Positions 51,658 to 60,939 of a stretch of DNA of 60,954 nt are shown here, piece by piece. The notes beneath the pieces are model-generated. The model saw only the letters and a list, made by a program, of their open reading frames with translations, searched no databases and had not been told where the DNA came from. Origin of the DNA: Hyphomonas sp. (GTDB taxonomy: Bacteria; Pseudomonadota; Alphaproteobacteria; Caulobacterales; Hyphomonadaceae); assembly GCA_020638455.1 (NCBI GenBank), contig JACKIK010000007.1, positions 1-60,954 of the forward strand, read 5' to 3'. Every line of letters starts with the position of its first letter. The first letter of the stretch is position 1. The position numbers were made by a program, and so were the translations under genes.

Positions 51658-51789
51658 TCGCTCGCTCGATCCATTCCTTCTGAGTGGTCTGCCCCTTCTA
51701 ACAGGTCTTGGTGAAGACCCCCTCACGGGGGATGGTGGGATTTCGATGAAATTCGATCTATCTGTTGCCGGGACTACAGGAGAATCAGA
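51658..51789. promoter_or_regulatory. Divergent leader between motB and the oxidoreductase gene
   Basis: The gap holds tandem short stem-loops: GGTCTT/AAGACC (51704-51719, loop GGTG), then CCCC/GGGG (51719-51730, loop TCAC), sharing one base, and a small ATTTC/GAAAT repeat (about 51750-51762). A GGAG-type ribosome site precedes 51790. The two hairpins cannot fully form together, so an alternative-folding leader is possible, but no known class matches. Confidence 0.3.
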
Positions 51790-52647
51790 ATGGCACGAGT
51801 GGCGTTTCTTGGGCTGGGGGTAATGGGCTTCCACATGGCTGGGCATCTGGCGGCGAAGGGGCACGAAGCCGTCGTCTGGAACCGCACCGCCGAAAAGGCA
51901 AAGCTGTGGGCCGGACAGCACAAGGGCGAGGTGGCGAAGGACCCGGCCGCGGCGGCCTTTGGGGCAGAATATGTGCTCCTGTGCCTTGGCGACGATCCGG
52001 ACGTGGCGGAAGTCTTCGCGGCGCTGGAGCCGAGTGTCGGTGCGGGCATGGTGGTGGTGGACCATACGACCGCATCGGCAGGCCTCGCGCGCGATCTCTA
52101 TGCCCGCTGCAAGGCGAAGGGAGCGCACTTCCTCGATGCGCCGATTTCCGGCGGCGAGGCCGGCGCGAAGAATGGTGCCCTGACAATCATGTGCGGCGGC
52201 GACGAGGACACGTTCAGCCGGGCCGAGCCGGTGATGTCCGCCTACGGAAAGAAGATGACCCTGATCGGCGGGGCCGGAGCGGGGCAGCTGGCGAAGTCCG
52301 TCAACCAGATCTGTATTGCCGGCATCGTGCAGGGGCTCGCCGAGGGGCTGTACTTTGCCGAGAAGGCCGGGCTGGACCCCGCGCGGGTGATCGAGGCGAT
52401 CAGCGGCGGAGCGGCGCAGAGCTGGCAGATGGAGAACCGCTGGAAGACGATGGTGGAAGGCCATTACACGCACGGCTTCGCGGTCGACTGGATGCGCAAG
52501 GATCTCCGCATCACGCTGGAGGCGGCGCGCGAGAATGGCGCCAGCCTGCCGATGACGGCGACGGTGGACCAGTATTATGCCGACGTGCAGGCAATGGGCG
52601 GCAATCGCTGGGATACGTCCAGCCTGCTCGCCCGGCTGAAGCGTTGA
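51790..52647 (+). CDS. 3-hydroxyisobutyrate dehydrogenase-like NAD(P)-dependent oxidoreductase
   Basis: A 285-residue beta-hydroxyacid dehydrogenase. AFLGLGVMGFHMAGHLAAKG is the cofactor loop, FLDAPISGGEAGAKNG is the substrate signature, and LAKSVNQICIAG carries the catalytic Lys. GNRWDTSSLLARLK ends the chain. Substrate may be 3-hydroxyisobutyrate, tartronate semialdehyde or a related acid. Its stop TGA overlaps the TTG start of the next gene by three bases. Confidence 0.9.
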   Translation: MARVAFLGLGVMGFHMAGHLAAKGHEAVVWNRTAEKAKLWAGQHKGEVAKDPAAAAFGAEYVLLCLGDDPDVAEVFAALEPSVGAGMVVVDHTTASAGLARDLYARCKAKGAHFLDAPISGGEAGAKNGALTIMCGGDEDTFSRAEPVMSAYGKKMTLIGGAGAGQLAKSVNQICIAGIVQGLAEGLYFAEKAGLDPARVIEAISGGAAQSWQMENRWKTMVEGHYTHGFAVDWMRKDLRITLEAARENGASLPMTATVDQYYADVQAMGGNRWDTSSLLARLKR

Positions 52648-53654
52648 GGCGTCTCGATATTCATCTGCGCTCGGACGAGCGTTTCGATCCCGTCCTGCGG
52701 GCGGTCAAGGCCTCCGAGCCGGTCGACTTCTATGTTCTCGATACGGAACTGGAGAACCGCAAGCTGATTTCGGTCTTTATGCGCGACGGAGCAGAGCAAA
52801 CCCTGATGGACAGCGTACAAGCGGCCCTTGAAGGCAGCGCGGGCTGGCGGATCAGCGTTCTGCCCATCGAGGCGACGGTGCCGAAACTTGAAGAGGACGA
52901 CGCTGCCACCAGGCGCAAGCGCCAGAAGGCCGTCACGGCGACGCGCGAGGAAATCTATTCCGATGTGGTGACCGGTGCGCGGCTCGACCAGGACTTCATC
53001 ATCATGGTGGTGCTCTCCACCATCGTGGCGACGATCGGCCTGAACTCGGACGGTGTGGCGGCGGTGATCGGGGCCATGGTGATTGCGCCGCTGCTGGGGC
53101 CGGTGCTCGGCTTCTCGATGGGCGCCGCGCTTGGCGATTTTCACCTGCTGCGGCGCGCCTCGCTGACGCTGGCGGCCGGCATCGGCACGGCACTCGTCTG
53201 CGCGCTGGTCCTGTCCTTCTTCGTGCCGGTGGATCTCAACAGCCATGAACTGATGTCGCGGGCGGAGGTGCGCCTTGACGGGTTGGCACTGGCCATGGCG
53301 GCAGGCGGAGCGGCAGCCCTGTCGCTGACGCGGGTCGAGGCGTCCGCGCTGGTTGGCGTGATGGTCGCCGCAGCGCTGTTGCCGCCGGGGGCTGCGATCG
53401 GCCTGTTCATCGGGGCCGGCGAATGGGAACTGGCCCTGCGGGCGGCTCTGCTGCTCAGCCTCAATATCGCGGCGTTGATCCTGTCGGCGCTGATCGTGTT
53501 CCGCCTGCGCCGCATCCGTCCGCGCAACTGGATCGAGCAGAAGAATGCGGACCGCGCGGTGCTGATCAATGTGGGCCTGTCCGCCTTCTTCCTGCTGGTG
53601 TCTGTCTTCCTGATACTCTATCTCGATCTTGGGGCGAAGGTGTCGCTCGGCTAG
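52644..53654 (+). CDS. DUF389 family membrane protein
   Basis: A 336-residue protein. A soluble N-domain (RRLDIHLRSDERFDPVLR) leads to IGLNSDGVAAVIGAMVIAPL and LGPVLGFSMGAALGD, the DUF389 signature, and about six membrane segments (for example TALVCALVLSFFVPVD). TTG 52644 is the only start codon in place, coupled to the previous gene by TTGA. Role unknown. The C-terminus ends with a membrane segment. Confidence 0.8.
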   Translation: MRRLDIHLRSDERFDPVLRAVKASEPVDFYVLDTELENRKLISVFMRDGAEQTLMDSVQAALEGSAGWRISVLPIEATVPKLEEDDAATRRKRQKAVTATREEIYSDVVTGARLDQDFIIMVVLSTIVATIGLNSDGVAAVIGAMVIAPLLGPVLGFSMGAALGDFHLLRRASLTLAAGIGTALVCALVLSFFVPVDLNSHELMSRAEVRLDGLALAMAAGGAAALSLTRVEASALVGVMVAAALLPPGAAIGLFIGAGEWELALRAALLLSLNIAALILSALIVFRLRRIRPRNWIEQKNADRAVLINVGLSAFFLLVSVFLILYLDLGAKVSLG

Positions 53655-53675
53655 GCTGGGCGCCGGAGGATTTCG

Positions 53676-54116
53676 ATGGCGAAAGCGGACAACAGGACAA
53701 AGCCGACGGAGGTCGCACCGGAGGCATTCATCGCCGCGGTCGAGAACAAGCAGCGGCGGGCGGATGCGGAAGTGTTGCTGGACTGGTTTCGGAACGTCAC
53801 CGGCCTCGTGCCGAGGATGTGGGGGCCGAGCCTGATCGGCTATGGGAGATATCACTACACATACGATACCGGGCGTGAGGGCGAGATGTTCCTCACCGGG
53901 TTTTCGCCCCGCAAGGCGAACCTCGTCATCTATGTGATGCCCGGCTACAAGTTCGAGACGATGAAGGAAAAACTGGCGAGACTCGGCAAGCACAGGCTGG
54001 GCAAGTCGTGCCTCTATATCAACAAGCTGTCCGACATCGACATGGACGTGCTGCGCGAAATCGTGACGGACGGCGTGCACTATATGCGGGCGAAGTACGA
54101 AACCTGGGACGAGTAG
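53676..54116 (+). CDS. DUF1801 family protein
   Basis: A 146-residue soluble protein matching DUF1801: EAFIAAVENKQRRADAEVLL, MWGPSLIGYGRYHYTYDTGR and a MKEKLARLGKHRLGKSCLYI end. Known examples lack an activity, and a distant link to iron-sulfur or RNA-related folds has been suggested only loosely. A GGAGG-type site lies upstream. It lies 21 bases after DUF389. Confidence 0.82.
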   Translation: MAKADNRTKPTEVAPEAFIAAVENKQRRADAEVLLDWFRNVTGLVPRMWGPSLIGYGRYHYTYDTGREGEMFLTGFSPRKANLVIYVMPGYKFETMKEKLARLGKHRLGKSCLYINKLSDIDMDVLREIVTDGVHYMRAKYETWDE

Positions 54117-54276
54117 GCGCGCGAGCCTCCGTCTCCGGACAATCCGGCGCGGGCGGGTGTGGCATGAGCGGGTTTACATATAGGATGGCGGGCTTAGGCT
54201 GCCGGGTGAGCCCCAGTTTCCAGCTGCGTGCAACGCGGCCTTCGACTTTCCACCCTCCCAGACGATTGGACATATC

Positions 54277-54714
54277 ATGACCGAGGTCAAAAACGGCGAC
54301 ACCGTACACATCCACTATACCGGCACCCTGAACGACGGCACCAAGTTCGACAGTTCCGAAGGCCGCGACCCGCTGGCCTTCCAGGTCGGCGCGGGCGAGA
54401 TCATTCCGGGGCTCGACGCCGCAATCCCCGGCATGAAGGTCGGCGACAGGAAAACCGTGAACGTGCCCTGCGAGCAGGCCTATGGGCCGGTCAATCCGGC
54501 GATGCGCCAGGATGTGCCGCGGGGCGAGATCCCGGCGGACATTCCCACCGAGGTCGGCACCCGCCTCCAGATGCAGGCGCAGAACGGGCAGGTGATCCCG
54601 GTCGTGGTTGTTGCGTCGGACGAAAATTCCGTGACGCTGGATGCGAACCATCCGCTGGCAGGGCAGGACCTGACCTTCGCCATCGAAATCGTGTCGATCA
54701 AGCCGGCGGCCTGA
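54277..54714 (+). CDS. FKBP-type peptidyl-prolyl isomerase (SlyD-like)
   Basis: A 145-residue protein: VHIHYTGTLNDGTKFDSSEG, then GEIIPGLDAAIPGMKVGDRK, NPAMRQDVP and a flap domain before the FKBP C-terminal strand AGQDLTFAIEIVSIK. The inserted chaperone flap of SlyD type appears. No His-rich metal tail is present. It folds proteins at prolines in the cytoplasm. Confidence 0.92.
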   Translation: MTEVKNGDTVHIHYTGTLNDGTKFDSSEGRDPLAFQVGAGEIIPGLDAAIPGMKVGDRKTVNVPCEQAYGPVNPAMRQDVPRGEIPADIPTEVGTRLQMQAQNGQVIPVVVVASDENSVTLDANHPLAGQDLTFAIEIVSIKPAA

Positions 54715-54733
54715 GTCGCCGACTGAGCGGCGG

Positions 54734-55633
54734 TCAGAGCCCGTCCTTCCTCGCCTTCCACAGGAAGATGACGGCCAGTGCGACGCTGACGATTGGCAAC
54801 AGGATGCCGAATTCGTCGATATAGACATGCGTGCCCTCGCCGTGCGTGGTGAGCGGCGTGAAGACGCGCTGCAGGAACAGGTTGTGGCTCGCATGCAGGA
54901 TGGCTGCGGGCCACAGGCTGCCCGAGCGGAAGGCGAACCAGGCATAGACGACGCCCATCGGCATCACCGAAAGCGTGAACAGAATCATCTGTACCACGAG
55001 ATTCCCTTCGCCGGCATTATAGTCCGTAAACAGAATGCCCGGCCAATGCCAGAGCGACCAGATGAAGCCGGAGAGCAGGCCGACCGCCCAGAAGGGCATG
55101 ACCTTGCGCATCTCCCAGACAAGGAAGCCGCGCCAGCCGATCTCTTCGCCGAGCGCACGGGAGGCCTTGTCGATGATGCCCACTGTGCCCGTGATCAGGA
55201 CCCCGGCGGCTACGGCGCCGGCCGGGGCGGCCGCGCCTTCCGGCAGGTTCCCGGTGACGAGGCCGGCAAACTCGCGCAGTGCATCGGGCGGGCCGAAGCC
55301 GCTGCCGCCGAGATGGCCCAGCCAGACCGGCAGGTACATGGCCAGGGCGTAGGCGAGCGGCAGGAGATAGGCGAACCAGCTGAGCTTCCAGCCGCCCCAG
55401 CGCCAGGGCAGGCTGGCAATCGGGCGCTTCAGGATCAGGCAGGTGACGATTGCCGCCATGCCGGGGGACCACATGACACCGGTGACCATGAGCAGACTGG
55501 AGACGCCCTGATGGATCATGATGCCGTCGAAGACAGCACTGAAGGCCATCGTCAGGATGAGGAAGATCAGGATCGCGCGCCAGGCGGCGCCTTTTTCCTC
55601 ACTTGAAATTCCCGGTGTCGTGCCTGCGTTCAT
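54734..55633 (-). CDS. CPBP family intramembrane metalloprotease
   Basis: A 299-residue membrane protein with about eight hydrophobic segments. EEIGWRGFLVWEM (the two Glu), GFIWSLWHWPGIL (first His) and LHASHNLFLQR (second His) are the CPBP/Abi catalytic motifs. The family includes prenyl-protein and bacteriocin-immunity proteases. Met 55633 has GGGAG upstream; a longer frame extends to 55660. Faces the FKBP gene. Confidence 0.85.
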   Translation of the reverse strand: MNAGTTPGISSEEKGAAWRAILIFLILTMAFSAVFDGIMIHQGVSSLLMVTGVMWSPGMAAIVTCLILKRPIASLPWRWGGWKLSWFAYLLPLAYALAMYLPVWLGHLGGSGFGPPDALREFAGLVTGNLPEGAAAPAGAVAAGVLITGTVGIIDKASRALGEEIGWRGFLVWEMRKVMPFWAVGLLSGFIWSLWHWPGILFTDYNAGEGNLVVQMILFTLSVMPMGVVYAWFAFRSGSLWPAAILHASHNLFLQRVFTPLTTHGEGTHVYIDEFGILLPIVSVALAVIFLWKARKDGL

Positions 55634-55682
55634 GCCCGTCAGCTCCCTTTTCCCGCGCAAGGCCTAGCACGGGCTGCGGGGC

Positions 55683-55943
55683 TTAGGAACGGGCAAGCCA
55701 GGCGACGAGATTGACGAGCAGGGTGAGGCCGATCGAGGCGATCAGCATGAACTTCCACGGAAAGAAGACGCGGATGCGGGGCCCCGGCTCCGGCGCGTCG
55801 ATGCGTTCCTGCTGGCGGCGGATGTCGTCGATCATCCGTTCCTGCGCGCGGCGCGTCGTGCGCGGGAACAGCATGGGCAGCAGGTTGAGGGCCAGCGTCA
55901 GGACGACGGAGCCGACGATAGAGACGAAGAGCCAATTGGGCAT
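55683..55943 (-). CDS. Two-segment small membrane protein
   Basis: An 86-residue protein: an N-terminal membrane segment (LFVSIVGSVVLTLALNLL), an arginine-rich helix (TTRRAQERMIDDIRRQQERI) and a second membrane segment (FMLIASIGLTLLVNLVAWL). No family recognised. It lies 32 bases downstream of the ppk2 stop and upstream of the CPBP gene, so it may be co-transcribed with ppk2. Confidence 0.6.
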   Translation of the reverse strand: MPNWLFVSIVGSVVLTLALNLLPMLFPRTTRRAQERMIDDIRRQQERIDAPEPGPRIRVFFPWKFMLIASIGLTLLVNLVAWLARS

Positions 55944-55975
55944 CAGGGTGTAGGCCCCTGTCTACTGTATCGCAG

Positions 55976-56953
55976 CTATGTATCGTCCGGATGAAGGGCG
56001 CGGCCGAGGATGTGCCGGCTGTCGCCGATGACATGCTGGCCGATGCCGACGATCAGCGGATCGGGCTGGCGCGCGACGCGATGGTCCTTGTCGGGATAGT
56101 CCAGAGAATAGAGCAGGTGCCGCATGCAGGCGACGCGGGCGCGCTTCTTGTCTGAGGACTTGACGATCGTCCATGGCGCATCGGCCGTGTCCGTGTAGAA
56201 GAACATGGCTTCCTTGGCTTCGGTGTAATCGTCCCAGCGGTCCATGGAGGCGCGGTCGATGGGCGAGAGCTTCCACTGTTTCAGCGGATCATGCTCGCGT
56301 GCCTTGAAACGGCTTCTCTGTTCCTCCTGCGTGACGGAAAACCAGTATTTGAACAGGTGGATGCCGGAGCGGGTGAACATGCGCTCAAGCTCCGGGACCT
56401 GGCGCATGAATTCGAGATATTCATTGGGCGAACAAAACCCCATGACCCGCTCGACGCCGGCGCGATTATACCATGACCGGTCGAACAGCACGATTTCGCC
56501 GGCGGTGGGCAGGTGCTTGATGTAGCGCTGGAAATACCATTGCCCGCGCTCCTCCTCGCTTGGCTTTTCGAGGGCGACGACGCGCGCGCCGCGGGGATTC
56601 AGGTGTTCGGTGAACCGCTTGATCGTTCCGCCCTTGCCGGCCGCGTCGCGGCCCTCGAAGAGGCTGACGATCTTCTGGCCTGTTTCCTTGACCCATTTCT
56701 GGGCTTTCAGAAGCTCCACCTGGAGCTCTGCCTTGTGCTGCTCATAAACGGCGCGCCGCATCCGGGACTTGTAGGGAAACTCGCCGTTCTCGAAGATGTG
56801 GCGGATATGATCCGGGTCATGACGTTGGGCGGAGAGCGTGGCGGCATGGATGTCTGTCTCGACACTTCCGGCCACGGATTGCGCGCCATTCGACGGGCCA
56901 TTCTTCGCGCGAGCGGATTTCGGGTTTGTGTCCGCGCCTTGTTTTTCTGCCAT
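55976..56953 (-). CDS. ppk2: Polyphosphate kinase 2
   Basis: A 325-residue PPK2. FEGRDAAGKGGTIKRFTEHL is the Walker A, FDRSWYNRAGVERVMG holds Walker B, and RDPLKQWKLSPID-type lid (HDPLKQWKLSPIDRAS) follows. It transfers phosphate between polyphosphate and a nucleotide; class I versus III is unclear. The N-terminal 45 residues are low-complexity (Ala/Lys/Ser) and not conserved in type. Confidence 0.93.
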   Translation of the reverse strand: MAEKQGADTNPKSARAKNGPSNGAQSVAGSVETDIHAATLSAQRHDPDHIRHIFENGEFPYKSRMRRAVYEQHKAELQVELLKAQKWVKETGQKIVSLFEGRDAAGKGGTIKRFTEHLNPRGARVVALEKPSEEERGQWYFQRYIKHLPTAGEIVLFDRSWYNRAGVERVMGFCSPNEYLEFMRQVPELERMFTRSGIHLFKYWFSVTQEEQRSRFKAREHDPLKQWKLSPIDRASMDRWDDYTEAKEAMFFYTDTADAPWTIVKSSDKKRARVACMRHLLYSLDYPDKDHRVARQPDPLIVGIGQHVIGDSRHILGRALHPDDT

Positions 56954-57149
56954 GCCGTGCCTCCCGTGTCTTCAGCCCAATGTACGGAAGCGCAATCATC
57001 TACTCCCTGACCAAAGCTGACAAGTTTACGGAGGTAATCCGGACCTCATATAAGTAGAAATACGTGCATGTTGAAGACGCGCCAACCGTGCCGCAGCGAT
57101 GGCTGCGTGCACGGCGTGGCAGGTCGCAAGGCTGAGTGGCGCTATCGGC

Positions 57150-58004
57150 CTATTCGGCGGGAACGGTGCTGAACTCTTCCTTCCAGCCGGCCATTTCAGC
57201 GCGGTTGTCATGGTCCCACGGATGGAAGCCGGGCCTGAACCAGGACAGCCAGATCTTCCAGCCCTTGCCGAACAGGTTCGGCTTCTTCCAGAGGAAGGCC
57301 TTCACGGCGCGCTCTGCGTCTTCCTGCGTGTAGCCGTCGGCGAGCAGCAGCTTTACGGCATAGCCGGCAATATTGGTGGTGAAGTTGCTGGTGATGATCA
57401 GCATCGACAGGCAGCGCCGGAAATAGCGCTTGAAGGGCGGCCAGTCTTTCGTCACTTCGAGGAAGACGTCATAGGCGACCGCCTTGTGCTCGGTCTCTTC
57501 CATGGCGTGCCAGCGCCAGAGGCGCTCGAGGGCAGGATGGGTCTTGCTGAACAGGCGGCCGTAATCGGTCTCCATCTCCATCATCAGGTCTGCCATCATG
57601 GCGGTGAAATGCTCGAGGCAGATGGTCGCGACCAGCATGCGGAACGGGCCGCCGGAGCGCCCGAACTGGACCTTTTCGCGGATCGCGGCCTCGATCTCGG
57701 CGACCGGGTACTTGCTGCGGTCGATCTTGTTGTTCAGCAGGTGATGCTCGCGCGAGTGGATGGCTTCCTGGGCGACGAAGTCCTTAACGTCCTGCGCGAG
57801 TTTGCCGGAGACGTCGTTGCGGAAGGCCTTCACCGAATCCATGAACATGCGCTCGCCATCCGGGAACGTCAGCGACATGGCATTGAAGACCGCGGTCGCA
57901 ACGGGGTCGCCGTCCAGCCACGGGCCGTTGTCGGCGCCGGTCATGTCGAAATGGATGTCGCGCGGCAGAATCGTCACATCGTCGGGTGTGCGTTTGATCG
58001 TCAT
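57150..58004 (-). CDS. Metal-dependent hydrolase, PF10118 family
   Basis: A 284-residue protein with the di-metal helix bundle of PF10118: VAQEAIHSREHHLLN, ICLEHFTAMMADLM, and WHAMEETEHKAVAYDVFLE give His and Glu ligands. The C-terminal region is basic and Trp-rich (WKIWLSWFRPGFHPWDHD). The family is annotated as metal-dependent hydrolase, but its reaction is not defined. Start Met 58004 (MTIKRTPDDV) follows AAGG upstream. It is divergent from the TetR gene. Confidence 0.82.
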   Translation of the reverse strand: MTIKRTPDDVTILPRDIHFDMTGADNGPWLDGDPVATAVFNAMSLTFPDGERMFMDSVKAFRNDVSGKLAQDVKDFVAQEAIHSREHHLLNNKIDRSKYPVAEIEAAIREKVQFGRSGGPFRMLVATICLEHFTAMMADLMMEMETDYGRLFSKTHPALERLWRWHAMEETEHKAVAYDVFLEVTKDWPPFKRYFRRCLSMLIITSNFTTNIAGYAVKLLLADGYTQEDAERAVKAFLWKKPNLFGKGWKIWLSWFRPGFHPWDHDNRAEMAGWKEEFSTVPAE

Positions 58005-58066
58005 GGTGTTTAGTGCCTTGGGAGGAAAGGTTTGGACAACAAGCTCATGATGCCAGATAACACTAC

Positions 58067-58080
58067 TGACAAAAATGTCA
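58067..58080. promoter_or_regulatory. Palindrome TGACA-AAAA-TGTCA at the tetR start
   Basis: TGACA (58067-58071) and TGTCA (58076-58080) form an inverted repeat with a 4-base spacer that spans the tetR ATG (58075-58077). It is a candidate operator for self-repression by the TetR protein and control of the divergent PF10118 gene, whose start is about 63 bases away. Confidence 0.4.
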
Positions 58081-58677
58081 ATAAACAGTAACGCACCTTC
58101 CCGGATCCGGCGCACGCCGGAGGAATCGCGCGCCAATATCCTGGCGGCCGCGGAATCGCTGCTCGTGGCGCACGGACCGCAATCGCTGCGGCTGGCGGAT
58201 GTGGCGAAGGCGGCGGGCGTCGCCAATGCAACCGTGCTGCACCATTTCGGATCGATTGCCGCTGTCCACCAGGCGCTGATGGAGCGGATGATCGCGGACC
58301 TTGTCGACAGCATCCTCTCCGTGGAAATCCCCGCCGACGCGCCGCTGGAGGCGCGGGCCGTCGGCCTGAAGACGCTGTTCGATGCCTTCGAGACACGCGG
58401 CGCGGCAAGGCTCGCGGCCTGGCTCGAGCTGACGGGCGAGACGGGCCGGATGACCGTCGTGCGCGAGGCGGTGCAGGAGGTGGCGCAGAAGAAGATCGCC
58501 AGCGTGGGCATCCCGGCGGACATGGCGGAGGACATGATCCTGCTCAGCGTGACGCTGGCCGTCGGCGTCGGCCTGTTCGGCCGATCCCTCGGTACACTGA
58601 TCGGCAAGCCGCCGGAACGCGCGCGGGAACTGGCCCTGCAGATGCTGCTGGCAAACATCCAGCGACTGGCGGGGTGA
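58075..58677 (+). CDS. TetR family transcriptional regulator
   Basis: A 200-residue regulator. The N-terminal HTH is ESRANILAAAESLLVAHGPQ with SLRLADVAKAAGVANATVLH, where a His-His replaces the frequent Tyr-Tyr before F (VLHHFGS). The C-terminal part is the ligand and dimer domain. The start has no visible ribosome site and lies inside a palindrome, so the mRNA may be leaderless. It faces the PF10118 gene across 70 bases and probably controls it. Confidence 0.88.
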   Translation: MSINSNAPSRIRRTPEESRANILAAAESLLVAHGPQSLRLADVAKAAGVANATVLHHFGSIAAVHQALMERMIADLVDSILSVEIPADAPLEARAVGLKTLFDAFETRGAARLAAWLELTGETGRMTVVREAVQEVAQKKIASVGIPADMAEDMILLSVTLAVGVGLFGRSLGTLIGKPPERARELALQMLLANIQRLAG

Positions 58678-58877
58678 GCGGTGCGAGAGGCCGGTATTGG
58701 CCCTTTTCTGCCCTTCAATGCGAGGCTTGGAGCGGTCACATCTCTCAAACTCCGACGCAGATCCAGCTCAATGAGGTTGCATTTTGACTTGCCGGATGTG
58801 GCCTTGTGTTTCAACATTCAAAGCGGATTGGAAACACTTGCTGCAAGCTGAACGATTGGACGCTCCAGCAGGTGTAA

Positions 58878-60629
58878 ATGAGGACAGCTGCGGTGGGGAC
58901 AATTCGCAGAAGCCTGTGGCTGATCTGGGCCTGCCTGGTCTTGCTGGCAGCGCCCGGATTTGCGGACGAGACCCGACTAGCGCTCGTCATCGACCAGACA
59001 AACTACCAGAACGCGAGCGAACTTTCGCGGGTCGCGGGGGCCGGCCATGAGGCGGACCTGATCGAGTCTGCGCTTCGCGACACCGGCTTCGACGTAACCC
59101 GGGTCAGCAACCGCACTCGCACCCAGTTGGTCAATGCGCTGGACGACTTCCGTATCCACCTCGAACAGGCCGGGCCCGAAGCCGTGGGCTTCGTGTACTA
59201 CACGGGCCACGGTGCCCAACATCCGCAGACGCACAGTTCTTTCTTGCTTGGTATCGACGCCCGGCTGAGGGCTGCCTCAGACCTTGCGGCCTATGGCATC
59301 GACCTCGAAGCGCAGCGCGACGGATTTGCGGCCACAGGGGCAAAAGCCGTGTTCCTTGTCTTCGATGCCTGCCGAAACGTCGTCGCCGGGTCCGGCTTCA
59401 AGGCCAACGTGAAAGGCATGAGCCGGATCGAGGCTGGCGCCGACATGTTGATTGCCTATTCGACGGGTCTGGATGATGTGGCTCAGGAGGGCATCTATGC
59501 CCCCGTCTTGGCGGAGGAAATCCGCCAGCAGGGCCAGCCCGCCGAGACTGTGTTCGCCAATGTCCAGAAGCGGGTCGCCCAGAAAACTGGCTTCCGTCAG
59601 AAGCCATGGTTCAATCCACAGCTTTACCAGTCAGTCTGTTTTGCGGGATGTCAGGCGCCGGCCACTTCGGCAGCACCGCTCCTTGCCAGTGACGAGGGCA
59701 CCGCCTTGGCGCAGGCCATTTCGGCCAATACGCCCGCCGCTTATGAGGAATTCCAAGACCGGTTCCCAAACAGCGCCAATCTCGCGTTCGTAGAAGCAAA
59801 GATTGCCCAACTTACACCACGGCCGGCGTCCTCGACTGCCGATGGTATTGAATTTCGTGACGCGTTTGTGTCTGGCACAAATGCGGGCCCTCTGATGGTT
59901 TTGTTGCCTTTGGGTAACTTTCAGATGGGATCTCCGGCGGATGAGGAAGGCCGCGACAGTGATGAGGGGCCGCAACGGACCGTCACGATCAAATACCATC
60001 TAGCAGTGGGAAAATATGAAGTGACCTGGGCTGAGTGGGAGGTATGCATATCCGATGGAGCATGTCCTCCGTTGGCGGATGATAATATGGGGAAAGGCAC
60101 CCATCCAGTGACCAACTTATCGTGGGATGATGCCAAAGCATATGCTTCCTGGCTAAGCGAAAAGACAGGGCGGCCCTATCGATTGCTGTCAGAGGCGGAG
60201 TGGGAATATGCTGCGCGAGCCCGCACCACGACTCCGTATAGTTTTGGAAGCGATCCCGAATCCGGATGCGCTTACATGAATGGTGCTGATGCGACCTTGC
60301 ATCGTGTGCGGCCGCGCACAAACGACTTGGCTTGCGATGATGGGTACGCGAATACGGCACGGGTAGGTTCGTTCTTGCCTAATGACTTCGGTCTGCACGA
60401 TATGCATGGAAACGTTATGGAATGGGTGGACGATTGCTATGAGGAGTCATATCGAGGCAAGCCAATAGACGGATCCGCCTTCCAGAAGCCATCGTGTTCT
60501 AAGCGCGTTTATAGAGGTGGCTCATGGCATCAAGGAGCAAAGAGCTTGAGATCAGCTGATCGGATTAGCAACTCCGCCACTGTCACAGGAAGTACGATCG
60601 GATTTCGTGTCGCAACGACCATTCCCTAG
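58878..60629 (+). CDS. Exported caspase-like protein fused to an FGE/SUMF1 domain
   Basis: A 583-residue protein. Signal peptide (to GFADE), then a caspase fold: LALVIDQTNYQNASELSRVA, with YYTGHGAQHP (His111) and FDACRNVVAG (Cys165). Around residue 280-320 is a linker with EFQDRFPNSANLAFVEAKIA (repeat-like). From about residue 336 comes an FGE/SUMF1 domain: PLGNFQMGSPADEEG, VGKYEVTWAEWEVC, LSEAEWEYAARA, FGLHDMHGNVMEWVDDC and RVYRGGSWHQ to the C-terminal IGFRVATT. The two halves differ in GC: about 68% in a sampled block of the caspase part against about 50% in two FGE blocks. The target of either domain is unknown. Confidence 0.85.
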   Translation: MRTAAVGTIRRSLWLIWACLVLLAAPGFADETRLALVIDQTNYQNASELSRVAGAGHEADLIESALRDTGFDVTRVSNRTRTQLVNALDDFRIHLEQAGPEAVGFVYYTGHGAQHPQTHSSFLLGIDARLRAASDLAAYGIDLEAQRDGFAATGAKAVFLVFDACRNVVAGSGFKANVKGMSRIEAGADMLIAYSTGLDDVAQEGIYAPVLAEEIRQQGQPAETVFANVQKRVAQKTGFRQKPWFNPQLYQSVCFAGCQAPATSAAPLLASDEGTALAQAISANTPAAYEEFQDRFPNSANLAFVEAKIAQLTPRPASSTADGIEFRDAFVSGTNAGPLMVLLPLGNFQMGSPADEEGRDSDEGPQRTVTIKYHLAVGKYEVTWAEWEVCISDGACPPLADDNMGKGTHPVTNLSWDDAKAYASWLSEKTGRPYRLLSEAEWEYAARARTTTPYSFGSDPESGCAYMNGADATLHRVRPRTNDLACDDGYANTARVGSFLPNDFGLHDMHGNVMEWVDDCYEESYRGKPIDGSAFQKPSCSKRVYRGGSWHQGAKSLRSADRISNSATVTGSTIGFRVATTIP

Positions 60630-60939
60630 CAGTTGTTGCCTGATTTCTGCCGTTCCATTTGATGGTTGTTCGAAGGGATCTCAATTGCAGTGGCGCGCCC
60701 AGCGTTTCCCTTCGAGAATTGAACAAGTCACCCTTTCGCTACTTGGTGACGTCGTCCGAAGTCATCCAGTTAGTGGCTACGATCGGTGTCCACAAGCAAA
60801 GGCCTGGATGTCCGACTTCGGCGAATACCTGCCGGTCTGTGATAGCGCTTTGAAAGGCTCGAAACGGGGAGAGATCCCGATTGCTTCGTCTGACAGGACC
60901 AAATAGCGTTTGGCTATTCAAGCCGGTTTGGAGGTCAGC
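60630..60939. other. Terminal low-GC gap without a recognised gene
   Basis: About 310 bases to the last start codon. GC is near 50% at its left end. Two short frames exist, one on each strand, but neither has a recognised motif, and no second copy of the FGE gene's 3' end is seen. Confidence 0.4.
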
